From assembly GCA_913046815.1 (NCBI GenBank), contig CAJWTE010000012.1:1-13554 (forward strand): 13,554 nt of DNA, written 5' to 3'. Positions 7,210-13,554 of the stretch are shown here, one piece after another. The translations under genes were made by a program, and so were the position numbers. The DNA is from an uncultured bacterium (GTDB lineage Bacteria; Patescibacteriota; Minisyncoccia; Phycocordibacterales; UBA918). The notes under the pieces are model-generated. The model was not told where the DNA came from. It did no database searches and saw only the letters and a program-made list of their open reading frames with translations. Within the stretch, counting starts at the first letter, position 1; every line of letters begins with the position of its first letter.

Positions 7210-8436
7210 ATGAGGACAGCGAATGCAGATATGAAAATATTGGTTGTAGGAGCGGGATTTTCAGGCATTGTGCAATGTTTACTACTAGACAAGTTGGGCT
7301 TCACAGACGTTACATTATTAGAGAAAAAATCGAAGTTAGAAGTCCATGGTACTCCAATAGTACTGGCTGGAGTTGGTAGACATGTCTTAGAAAGCTTGTT
7401 AGGAATAAATAATATATTAAAGGAAGGCGAGACTTTTGAAGTAAAAAAACTATCCATTTACTCTGCTTTGGATAACTCCCTAATAAAAGAGAGTGACATC
7501 GACTGGCCCGATAAAGAACATCTGTCGCTCTTAATGGAAAGACAACATCTTCTTAATCTCTTACTTCCGGCTTTAAAAAAAACAAAGGTCAAATTGCGAC
7601 TTGGAAGCACTTTAAAACAAATTCAATCTGATAATGACGCAGTTACTGTTGATATTAATAACCAACAGGAAACTTACGACTTGCTTATCGACGCTGGTGG
7701 ATTCAACTCCACTGTTCGTAATTTGGTACTAGGTGAAAAAGACTTCCGCGAAAATAGAATGATGTGGGTTGTCATGGGTAGATTACCTTTGCCTGACAAT
7801 AATATCTTGGCGGCTCTAGCAGACAGACTAGCAGTGGTTTATTTTAGCTCTACCCAAGAAAGTGGAGCAATTATATTCACTCATGCTAATAAAAAAGAAC
7901 AAGCTAAAATACAAGAAGCCACCGACGAGACAAAAAAAGCTTATCTTTTAGAAAAGTTGGAACGTGCAAATGTGCATCCATCTTACATAGACATGGTGAA
8001 GTCATGCCCGCCTATATTTACTATGTCAGAACAGACAATCGTCCTCCCTCATGCTTACAACAAGAGAGTGGTATTTATTGGTGATGCAGAACATGGTTTG
8101 TCTCCTTTTACTGGAATGGGCACTTCTTTGGCGTTTGGGGACTGTGTGGTATTGGCGGATAGTTTGGCTACAGCCAGTAATAAGAACCGGAGTATCAGCC
8201 AAGCTCTACTTCAATACGAGCAAATGAGGATTGGTCGCATTTCTCAAGTTAGACATATAGCAGAAAAAATAAATAAGTTGGTTTTTAAGAAAATACCTTT
8301 TTTCAACTTCATACTTCGCCGTCTAAGCAAGAAAATTCCTGGCTCCAAGTTGCAAGGACTCACCAGGCAACTTTATCATGATAAAAAGACCCTCGACTAC
8401 TACAAAGATTTTGAGATAAGGCATCTATTAAGGTAA
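7210..8436 (+). CDS. FAD-dependent monooxygenase-like flavoprotein (PHBH/UbiH fold, altered DG motif)
   Basis: 408 aa. Three marks of class A flavoprotein monooxygenases are present in order: the FAD dinucleotide fold MKILVVGAGFSGIVQCLLL (8-26) with acidic E38 ending the second strand; DLLIDAGGFNSTVR (157-170) where the family has GADGxxSxVR; and VVFIGDAEHGLSPFTGMG (287-304), the GD motif that holds the FAD ribityl and pyrophosphate. The Asp of the DG motif, linked to FAD/NADPH use, is Gly163 here, so ordinary NAD(P)H-driven hydroxylation is uncertain. The C-terminus (about 350-408) is basic and partly hydrophobic and could associate with membrane. ATG 7231 (MKILVV) is a possible start with GAGGA 14 nt upstream; 7210 fits the promoter position better. 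The next gene follows after one base. Its place in a glycan locus suggests it modifies a sugar or lipid carrier, but the substrate is unknown and a reductase or halogenase-like role is possible. Confidence 0.8.
   Translation: MRTANADMKILVVGAGFSGIVQCLLLDKLGFTDVTLLEKKSKLEVHGTPIVLAGVGRHVLESLLGINNILKEGETFEVKKLSIYSALDNSLIKESDIDWPDKEHLSLLMERQHLLNLLLPALKKTKVKLRLGSTLKQIQSDNDAVTVDINNQQETYDLLIDAGGFNSTVRNLVLGEKDFRENRMMWVVMGRLPLPDNNILAALADRLAVVYFSSTQESGAIIFTHANKKEQAKIQEATDETKKAYLLEKLERANVHPSYIDMVKSCPPIFTMSEQTIVLPHAYNKRVVFIGDAEHGLSPFTGMGTSLAFGDCVVLADSLATASNKNRSISQALLQYEQMRIGRISQVRHIAEKINKLVFKKIPFFNFILRRLSKKIPGSKLQGLTRQLYHDKKTLDYYKDFEIRHLLR
8430..8433 (+). promoter_or_regulatory. short Shine-Dalgarno-like AAGG before the GT2 gene
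   Basis: AAGG ends 4 nt before the ATG at 8438 and lies in the last codons of the flavoprotein gene. It is close for a ribosome-binding site, but it is the only purine-rich match at usual spacing before a gene start in the window. The TAACATG junction also allows re-initiation. Confidence 0.35.
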
Positions 8437-8437
8437 C

Positions 8438-9271
8438 ATGGGTACACCAAAAGTATCTGTATTAATGGCCACTTACCAAGAGACTGTGGCTGAGGTAGAA
8501 AGAGCAGTTAGTAGCATTGTTGGGCAAACTTTTCAGGACTGGGAAATGATAGTGGTGGCCGACGAACCAAGTAATTCCGAGGTGATAACCTATCTACGAG
8601 AAAAGGAAGAAAAAGACAAACGAATTAAATTGGTAATTCATAACAAAAACCGCGGATTGGGGGCCGCTCTCAATACAGCCGTACAACACGCTCGAGGAAT
8701 ATATATAGCCCGCATAGATACAGAGGACTACTCCTATCCCAATAGACTAGAAAAACAACTTGAGTATTTTCAGACACACCCTGAAACAGAGCTTCTCTTC
8801 ACTGCGTGGAGGGAGATAGATGAAAACGGCGAGCAAACTATTCGTCAACCATATTCCGGTGATGCAAAAAATATTAAAAAATCCTTCTTCTTAAAAAGCC
8901 TACTTCTTCACCCAACCATGATGACAAAAAGAGAAGTTTTAGTACAAAACCCCTACCCCCAGATGAAAAGACCGGAAGATTGGGTGCTCTTTTTAGATCT
9001 GATGGAACAAGATTATCAGTTTCGGCTCCTAGAAGAGGTGCTGTACGACTATCAGATAGACAGGAGAGAGAAATACAGTAAAGTAAGAATTTACGCTGAA
9101 AATCTTCTTCCTGTGCTACTTAAAAAAATTCCGAGTTGGTATAACAATCCTTATTACTGGCTTTATTTGCTACGTATTTTGGGCGAATACTTAATCTCTC
9201 GCAACCAAACTGTATACCTGTATACGCATACATGGGTCACTAAACTGTGGCGACTCATCTTTGGGTCTTAA
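8438..9271 (+). CDS. family 2 glycosyltransferase (GT-A fold)
   Basis: 277 aa, an inverting GT2 enzyme expected to transfer a nucleotide-activated sugar at the cytoplasmic face of the membrane. Visible motifs are VSVLMATYQE at 6-15 (start of the GT-A Rossmann-like fold), VVADEPSN at 39-46 in the place of VDDGS, NKNRGLGAALNTA at 69-81, ARIDTEDYSYPNRLEKQ at 91-107 with DTED in place of the usual D-x-D-D, HPTMM at 158-162 and RPEDWVLFLDLM at 178-189, whose E-D matches the catalytic-base motif. The last ~60 residues are aromatic and basic with no clear membrane helix. It starts one base after the flavoprotein stop (TAACATG), so the pair is one transcription unit that ends in the palindrome at 9274-9315. 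The first Asp of VDDGS is Ala40, but a nearby Asp41 may substitute. Donor and acceptor unknown. Confidence 0.9.
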   Translation: MGTPKVSVLMATYQETVAEVERAVSSIVGQTFQDWEMIVVADEPSNSEVITYLREKEEKDKRIKLVIHNKNRGLGAALNTAVQHARGIYIARIDTEDYSYPNRLEKQLEYFQTHPETELLFTAWREIDENGEQTIRQPYSGDAKNIKKSFFLKSLLLHPTMMTKREVLVQNPYPQMKRPEDWVLFLDLMEQDYQFRLLEEVLYDYQIDRREKYSKVRIYAENLLPVLLKKIPSWYNNPYYWLYLLRILGEYLISRNQTVYLYTHTWVTKLWRLIFGS

Positions 9272-9273
9272 AG

Positions 9274-9315
9274 TTTATCTACGTAGGTATCTACGTAGAT
9301 ACCTACGTAGATAAA
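9274..9315. terminator. perfect 42-bp palindrome of a 12-bp unit between convergent genes (possible bidirectional terminator)
   Basis: The 42 bases equal their own reverse complement, centred between 9294 and 9295 with no spacer. Inside are three near-identical 12-bp units, TATCTACGTAGG (9276-9287), TATCTACGTAGA (9288-9299) and TACCTACGTAGA (9300-9311), then TA, each centred on TACGTA. It fills nearly the whole 45-bp gap between the GT2 stop (9271) and the lamin-tail stop (9317). An RNA hairpin of about 19 bp could form from either strand; runs beyond it are short and AT-rich (TTCAATTT to the right) rather than a clean U-tract. A bidirectional terminator is the simplest reading; an array of protein-binding sites is the alternative. 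Confidence 0.6.
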
Positions 9316-9316
9316 T

Positions 9317-10678
9317 TCAATTTAAATCTTTGTCGTTCGTCTTAAGAAGTACAGATACTATACTGAGCCCCAATAAAAGTACCAGCCCGAATATAAAGTA
9401 AAAATTGTAACTGCCACCGCTTGGTACAGATTCTCGAGCATTAGCTTGTTGGTGCGTTAGAACTACTGCACTTCCTTCTTCTTTCCCTATTTCCTTTTCT
9501 TCTGCACCAACTTGCTCTTCTGTGTTGCTGAGTGACGTTGAGGTTTGGTTGGTTTGACTAGAGTTAGCTGGAACATAGGAAGTAGCAACCAATGAACCAT
9601 ACCCCAGCGAATCGACCATGGTACCGGTACTGTCGTATAGCGCAACCGGATCGTTTGTACCAATTCCCAACCTACCGCGAGGTACTATTACGCTCTGCTC
9701 AGGTAAAAGTGTCGAGTAGACTGGAAAAATTACTTTCTTTCGGCCGATAATATAGTAGCTATCTAAACGTGTTTCATAGTCTGCACTGTTGGTTATTAAG
9801 ATGTCACCGTCTGTTTGTCGGGTGATTGATATTGCCACCGGCAATACTTCGATCACTACCGAGTCTTCGTCGTTGTACTTGGAAAATGATCCTTTAAGCC
9901 AAATTTTGTACTTACCCGGATGAATATAAGTATGACTGACAGACCGACCGTTGCTGCTATACAAGTCGCCAAAGTTCCACTCGTAGTACAGAGAATCTCT
10001 AGTTACTTTGCTCCGGCCGGTAGAAGTTGCACTTAAAGTGACGCGCTGGTTTACGTACGCTTTGGTAGGAGCCAAAATTTGAATATCTAATTCTTTATAG
10101 TGACTAGTCTCGATATACCCGCTGGTGGATTTGGTAGTTTCACTACCCTCATTCGATATATCATTCTCTTCCTCTTCTTTAGTCACCTCTGAGTCAACAG
10201 AAATGGAACCGGAACCAGGTGTAGCTCCAGCAGTCACCCAGCCCTCATCGGTGTACTGTGGGGTTTTTTTCGTATCGTTGTCACCACCTATATTTCCCCA
10301 ATCAGTTCCACCAGCAACTATATCTTCACTACTTCCCTCACTGTTTTTCAATGTCAATGTTGCTCCAGAATTACTCAAAGCACCAGTATAGACAAGGAAA
10401 GCATTTCCCGGAGCGGAGTCGTCGTCGGTTCTTTCTAGTACTACGTAACCACCAGATGGAATAGTGCCACTAAGTGATATCGATAAACTATTCCCATCAA
10501 TCAATGTCCAACCATCTACCGGTACGTCGGATGTGCTGGAATTAAAAAGTTCTATCCACTCATCGTTGGCTGACTCTGTAGTGCCCATCCAGGCAACTTC
10601 ACTAATGTAAATCTTGGCGTAACTGAAACTCGGTAGTAATAGAAATAAAAATAGTATCAGACCCAAACTAACCCTCAT
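9317..10678 (-). CDS. secreted, membrane-anchored lamin-tail/PKD domain protein
   Basis: 453 aa. Residues 1-21 are a signal peptide (hydrophobic core then SYA, cleavage probably before K22). Residues ~22-130 form a lamin-tail domain: ISEVAWMGT, DEWIELFNSS, VPVDGWTLIDGN and SGGYVVLERTDD are the usual blocks. An acidic linker (~150-195) leads to a PKD-like Ig fold at ~196-280, with YYEWNFGD (231-238) and SHTYIHPGKYKIWLK (248-262). Residues ~281-365 resemble a second, weaker lamin-tail repeat ending in DSLGYGS. A Ser/Thr/Glu-rich stretch precedes a C-terminal helix at ~424-446 and a short charged tail, so the domains face outside. These are binding or adhesion modules; no catalytic residues are seen. 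The ATG lies one base after the ATPase stop (TAAC-ATG), implying coupled expression. It converges on the 42-bp palindrome. The ligand is unknown. Confidence 0.87.
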   Translation of the reverse strand: MRVSLGLILFLFLLLPSFSYAKIYISEVAWMGTTESANDEWIELFNSSTSDVPVDGWTLIDGNSLSISLSGTIPSGGYVVLERTDDDSAPGNAFLVYTGALSNSGATLTLKNSEGSSEDIVAGGTDWGNIGGDNDTKKTPQYTDEGWVTAGATPGSGSISVDSEVTKEEEENDISNEGSETTKSTSGYIETSHYKELDIQILAPTKAYVNQRVTLSATSTGRSKVTRDSLYYEWNFGDLYSSNGRSVSHTYIHPGKYKIWLKGSFSKYNDEDSVVIEVLPVAISITRQTDGDILITNSADYETRLDSYYIIGRKKVIFPVYSTLLPEQSVIVPRGRLGIGTNDPVALYDSTGTMVDSLGYGSLVATSYVPANSSQTNQTSTSLSNTEEQVGAEEKEIGKEEGSAVVLTHQQANARESVPSGGSYNFYFIFGLVLLLGLSIVSVLLKTNDKDLN

Positions 10679-10679
10679 G

Positions 10680-12455
10680 TTACTTACGTGAAAATGGAGG
10701 TTTATCGCTGTTTCTAATCTTCAACATACGTTCTAGCTGCTTGACGTCCAAGTCGCTGGCGTTTTTCTCTGAAGTGGCTTGATTGGCTTTCTTGATACTA
10801 GTTTCAGGTTTACGGCTTGATTCTTTCGAGTTATTTTGCTCTTGTTTTTGACTTACTGCCTGCGCTAAAGCATCTTTCAAGCTAGTAGCTTTTTTATCAG
10901 AAGCATTTTTTGTCTTCTTGTTCGTTTCTTCCTTTTTGACACTATGGAGCTTAGTGTCTTGACTAGGTCCAGAAATCTTTTGTAAAACCGCTCGCAAATC
11001 TTCTAATTTTGGTCCTGAGTTAGTGTTTGACTTACTTTCTACTTTGTTCTTACCTGAATTGGCTTGGTGGTTATTTTTAGATGTTGGCTTTTTGCCTTTT
11101 ATAATATTGGTACCACCATTGTTTGCCCTTTCAAGGTTGTTTGGCTTAATGGGTGTATGGTCTTCGTTGTGCCAGACACCAATAAGAGCCTCCACTTCAC
11201 TTCTATTGACACTATATTGTTCTCTACTAGCATTGACCACTACGTCCTTATAGGAAATTTCTGGCTGTTCTATAGGTGGTAACGTAACGGCCGAGAAAGG
11301 CTTGGAGCCAATACCATCTATCATAAGAGTTAGATAGACTTGAGCAAAACCTAGATTGCAAATATCAACTGCATAAAACTGTGGGGCGAAAATTGTCTCT
11401 AGAACTTCTGCATCAAATGGCCCAACTCGAAACGAAATAATAGTACCGACGTTTCCAAATACAGCGTTTCTGACCTCCTCTTCCATTTGTTCTATATACT
11501 GATGAGCAATAGTTAAGTTGAGTTTGTACTTACGAGCTTCTGATAGAATGTCGGCAAAAGTGGCGTTGGCAAAAGACTGAAATTCATCCACATAAAAATA
11601 GAAGTTAGGAGCTTCATCCAGCTCTTTCTTTGACAAATCAGCACGGCTCATAGCTGCCAAGTAAATACGAGTGGTAAGCATGGAGCCAAGTAGATTGGCG
11701 TTACTCTCACCTACCAGACCTTTGGACAAGTTCATGATGAGAATCTTCTTCTCATCCATAATTTTCCTGATATCAAAACTGGATTTGGGCTGTCCGACAA
11801 TATTGCGAATCAAAGGATTGGCGGTGAACTGACCGATTTTGTTCTTGATGGCATCGCCAGCCTCTTGCATGTAACGTTCGTTGTAATTGGCAAACTCATC
11901 TACCCAAAAAGACTTGACCGCCGGATCGGAGATATTTTCGACTACTTTCTTACGGTAGTGTTTGTCTGACAGCATTCTGTTAACGCCCAACAAAGTTGAA
12001 TTGGGATACTCTAAGAGAGCCATGATGGAATTTTGTAAGATGTATTCCATACGGGCACTCCAAGCGTCAACCCAAATCTTTTTGAAAACAGACATTAATC
12101 CAGAAGCGACTAGATGTCTTTTCTCCGGACCAACATCTTCCATTACATTAAAAGCCACTGGATATTCTGTGTCGAAAGGAGCGAAGTAGAGAACATCTTT
12201 CTTTCTTTCTTCTGGTATGTACTGTAATAAAGTTTCAGCAGTAGCGCCGTGGGGATCAATAAAAGCTAAGCCTTCCCCAGACTTAATATCTTGGACTGCC
12301 ATGTTCTCTAACAAAGTGGATTTACCCATTCCGGTCTTTCCAATAACATATACGTGGCGTGTGCGGTCTTGGGCTTTAATACCAAATTTGACGTTTTTGC
12401 CACGCGCGTCTGTCATTGCCAAAAGATTGATCTTTTCCGGATCGTACGAATTCAT
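10680..12455 (-). CDS. VirD4/TraG- or VirB4/HerA-like DNA-pumping ATPase (type IV secretion type)
   Basis: 591 aa from the ATG at 12455. The RecA-like core spans about 20-400, with Walker A GKTGMGKSTLLENM at 39-52, GEGLAFIDPHG at 61-71, Walker B FYFYVDEFQSF at 285-295, and a downstream GNVGTIISFRVGPFDAEVL block at about 335-353. This resembles coupling-protein and conjugation ATPases that move DNA or protein at the membrane, yet no N-terminal membrane helix is present, so it is probably soluble or recruited by a partner. Residues ~430-591 are Lys/Ser/Asn-rich and likely disordered, holding three short amphipathic pieces (EDLRAVLQKI, SLKDALAQAV, LDVKQLERMLKI). The frame is open to a TTG at 12473, but a TATAAT at 12462-12467 ends exactly 6 nt before the ATG, so the TTG is rejected. 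It lies between a putative glycoside hydrolase and the lamin-tail gene. Conjugation, DNA uptake or secretion cannot be told apart. Confidence 0.85.
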   Translation of the reverse strand: MNSYDPEKINLLAMTDARGKNVKFGIKAQDRTRHVYVIGKTGMGKSTLLENMAVQDIKSGEGLAFIDPHGATAETLLQYIPEERKKDVLYFAPFDTEYPVAFNVMEDVGPEKRHLVASGLMSVFKKIWVDAWSARMEYILQNSIMALLEYPNSTLLGVNRMLSDKHYRKKVVENISDPAVKSFWVDEFANYNERYMQEAGDAIKNKIGQFTANPLIRNIVGQPKSSFDIRKIMDEKKILIMNLSKGLVGESNANLLGSMLTTRIYLAAMSRADLSKKELDEAPNFYFYVDEFQSFANATFADILSEARKYKLNLTIAHQYIEQMEEEVRNAVFGNVGTIISFRVGPFDAEVLETIFAPQFYAVDICNLGFAQVYLTLMIDGIGSKPFSAVTLPPIEQPEISYKDVVVNASREQYSVNRSEVEALIGVWHNEDHTPIKPNNLERANNGGTNIIKGKKPTSKNNHQANSGKNKVESKSNTNSGPKLEDLRAVLQKISGPSQDTKLHSVKKEETNKKTKNASDKKATSLKDALAQAVSQKQEQNNSKESSRKPETSIKKANQATSEKNASDLDVKQLERMLKIRNSDKPPFSRK

Positions 12456-12461
12456 AGCTTG

Positions 12462-12467
12462 ATTATA
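12462..12467 (-). promoter_or_regulatory. candidate -10 box for the ATPase-lamin-tail pair
   Basis: A perfect TATAAT on the minus strand with six bases (CAAGCT) before the ATG at 12455. A half-matching ACTACA lies at 17-bp spacing (12485-12490), inside the end of the upstream gene. This would give the ATPase gene its own leaderless transcript even though it sits close behind the DUF4015 gene. Confidence 0.5.
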
Positions 12468-12478
12468 ACCCAATAAGC

Positions 12479-13554
12479 CTAGCTTGTAGTGGCGTTTTCA
12501 AGTGCTTCTCTAGTATAAATATTGCTTGGCGCCCAGATCATCCAGTCATGAACGTCAGCATCATAACTGGCTTTTATTTGTGCTCGTACATCAGCCGCAT
12601 CGTAATCTCCCCCGTAGTCAAAATCTTGAATCCAAGTCCGTAACTTTCTCGCTGTCCATGCTGGCTTCTTATAAACTGCTGGAGTTGAAGTACCGATTCT
12701 TTCGTGACGGAAACCACTCACTACTGTGGTAGTAGCTAACATTCTGGCTACACCACTTTCCATAGCATAGTGGACCACTTTGTATGGATGATCATTAGGG
12801 TTGCCGAGACCCAAAAAAGATTTCGGGTAGTGAGACGGATACACCATAGGAGCGATGAAGTCGAAGTAGGGTGATGCTCTTTCTATTACCTGACCAATAG
12901 ATAGGTCGTCTGTGTTGGTAGTGGTCATACCAAATAAGTCTGCCGAAATGTACGGTACAGTCTTCTCGCGGCCGGTGTTTGTATGAATAACATCCGCAAA
13001 AAACTCCGGGTTGGAAAGTTTGTCATGGAGATAGGCAAAGAAAGCCTCGAGGTTAGCTTGCATATCAGTACCATACTTACCTCGCTCGCTCAGTACAAAA
13101 GATATATCATTCATCGGGCCGTCAGAAGGATAACGCACGTAATCAAAGTTTAATTCATCAAAGCCGATGTTGTACGACGCTCTCGCAAGTTCTACCAAAT
13201 GATCCCAATATTTATGTGAACCGACATCTATAAAAGAAAGTCCTTTATAGTCCTGCCACACTGAAGTTCTGTCGGCTTTTTTTACTGCTTCTTCAGGATA
13301 CATTCTGGTGTAGATTGGATCTTGGAAGACTGTGATTCTGCCGATGACAAAAATATCTTCTTCATGCAAATAAGAGATGAATTCCTTCATATCGCGGGCT
13401 CCACAAGTAGCTTCTTCCCAGGCATATTGCCATGATTCATTTTCTGGATTAAATGAAATAGAACCGGAGAAATCTTTAATGTCTATCACCAAGCTATTGA
13501 CTTCTGTCTCGCGGACTAATTTTACCAAGCGTTCACGGAAATCATTAGTACCCA
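12479..13554 (-). CDS. putative glycoside hydrolase of the DUF4015 family (5' end outside window)
   Basis: 357 residues are visible; the frame stays open through the right edge, so the true start lies beyond position 13554 (the TTG at 13528 is internal, since GTNDFRERLVKLV continues the domain upstream). The fold looks like a TIM-barrel glycosidase: EVNSLVIDIKDFSG near the visible N-terminus (strand with ID-x-KD), a central IGRITVFQDP, then SHKYWDHLVELA and GFDELNFDYVRYPSDG (about 130-145), the family hallmark with probable acidic catalytic residues, followed by FDFIAPMVYPSHYP and a C-terminal WMIWAPSN strand. Members are predicted, not proven, polysaccharide hydrolases, usually exported; a signal peptide or lipobox would lie off-window. 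It is upstream of the ATPase gene on the same strand (about 23 bp between stop and the preferred ATPase ATG). It might trim the surface polymer or peptidoglycan (inference). Confidence 0.82.
   Translation of the reverse strand, partial: GTNDFRERLVKLVRETEVNSLVIDIKDFSGSISFNPENESWQYAWEEATCGARDMKEFISYLHEEDIFVIGRITVFQDPIYTRMYPEEAVKKADRTSVWQDYKGLSFIDVGSHKYWDHLVELARASYNIGFDELNFDYVRYPSDGPMNDISFVLSERGKYGTDMQANLEAFFAYLHDKLSNPEFFADVIHTNTGREKTVPYISADLFGMTTTNTDDLSIGQVIERASPYFDFIAPMVYPSHYPKSFLGLGNPNDHPYKVVHYAMESGVARMLATTTVVSGFRHERIGTSTPAVYKKPAWTARKLRTWIQDFDYGGDYDAADVRAQIKASYDADVHDWMIWAPSNIYTREALENATTS

Noticed and set aside
7170..7457. Minus-strand open frame of 95 codons
   Set aside because: It is antisense to the FAD-binding start of the flavoprotein gene and has no recognisable motif.
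9274..9315. CRISPR array or transposon end
   Set aside because: The 12-bp units are directly adjacent with no spacers, no cas gene or transposase is nearby, and no target-site duplication is visible.
581..9319. Alternative genetic code with TGA read as glycine (code 25 CPR lineages)
   Set aside because: TGA ends the polymerase and lamin-tail genes at positions that fit neighbouring starts, and no in-frame TGA was seen inside the recognised proteins.
12456..12473. TTG at 12473 as start of the ATPase
   Set aside because: The codons between it and the ATG at 12455 contain the TATAAT box, and the six added residues match nothing.

Overview
The window looks like a piece of a Patescibacteria (Candidate Phyla Radiation) chromosome, probably of the Parcubacteria group. 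This is inferred from the set of protein types, not from a marker-gene tree: a Wzy/O-antigen-ligase-like polymerase fused to a long TPR tail, a VirD4/VirB4-like ATPase with a Lys/Ser/Asn-rich tail, a secreted lamin-tail/PKD protein and a DUF4015 putative glycoside hydrolase. Genes are packed with gaps under 100 bp or with overlaps. TGA is used as a stop and no in-frame TGA was seen, so the recoded (code 25) CPR lineages are unlikely.

Layout. Positions 1-9271 are a cell-envelope glycan region made of short modules that alternate in strand. Minus: MurB (partial), a membrane glycan polymerase/ligase with TPRs, and a GT-B glycosyltransferase. Plus: a Wzx-like flippase. Minus: a PAPS-type carbohydrate sulfotransferase and a capsule-type DXD glycosyltransferase. 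Plus: an FAD-dependent monooxygenase-like protein and a GT2 glycosyltransferase. A perfect 42-bp palindrome at 9274-9315, built from a 12-bp unit, fills the gap to the next, convergent module. Positions 9317-13554 are a minus-strand run transcribed from right to left: DUF4015 putative glycoside hydrolase (partial), conjugation-type ATPase, and the membrane-anchored lamin-tail/PKD protein.

How the parts may work together (inference). The glycosyltransferases would build a lipid-linked glycan, the sulfotransferase and perhaps the flavoprotein would decorate it, the flippase would export it, and the Wzy/WaaL-like protein would polymerise it or attach it outside. MurB is translationally coupled to that polymerase by an ATGA overlap, which ties peptidoglycan precursor supply to the surface polymer. 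The right-hand run pairs a DNA-pumping-type ATPase with two probable envelope proteins.

Expression. Almost no gene has a Shine-Dalgarno sequence. At six module or gene starts a -10-like hexamer lies only 6-10 nt before the start codon, which points to leaderless or nearly leaderless mRNAs and corrects two start codons (7156 and 12455). No tRNA, rRNA, CRISPR array or insertion sequence was seen.
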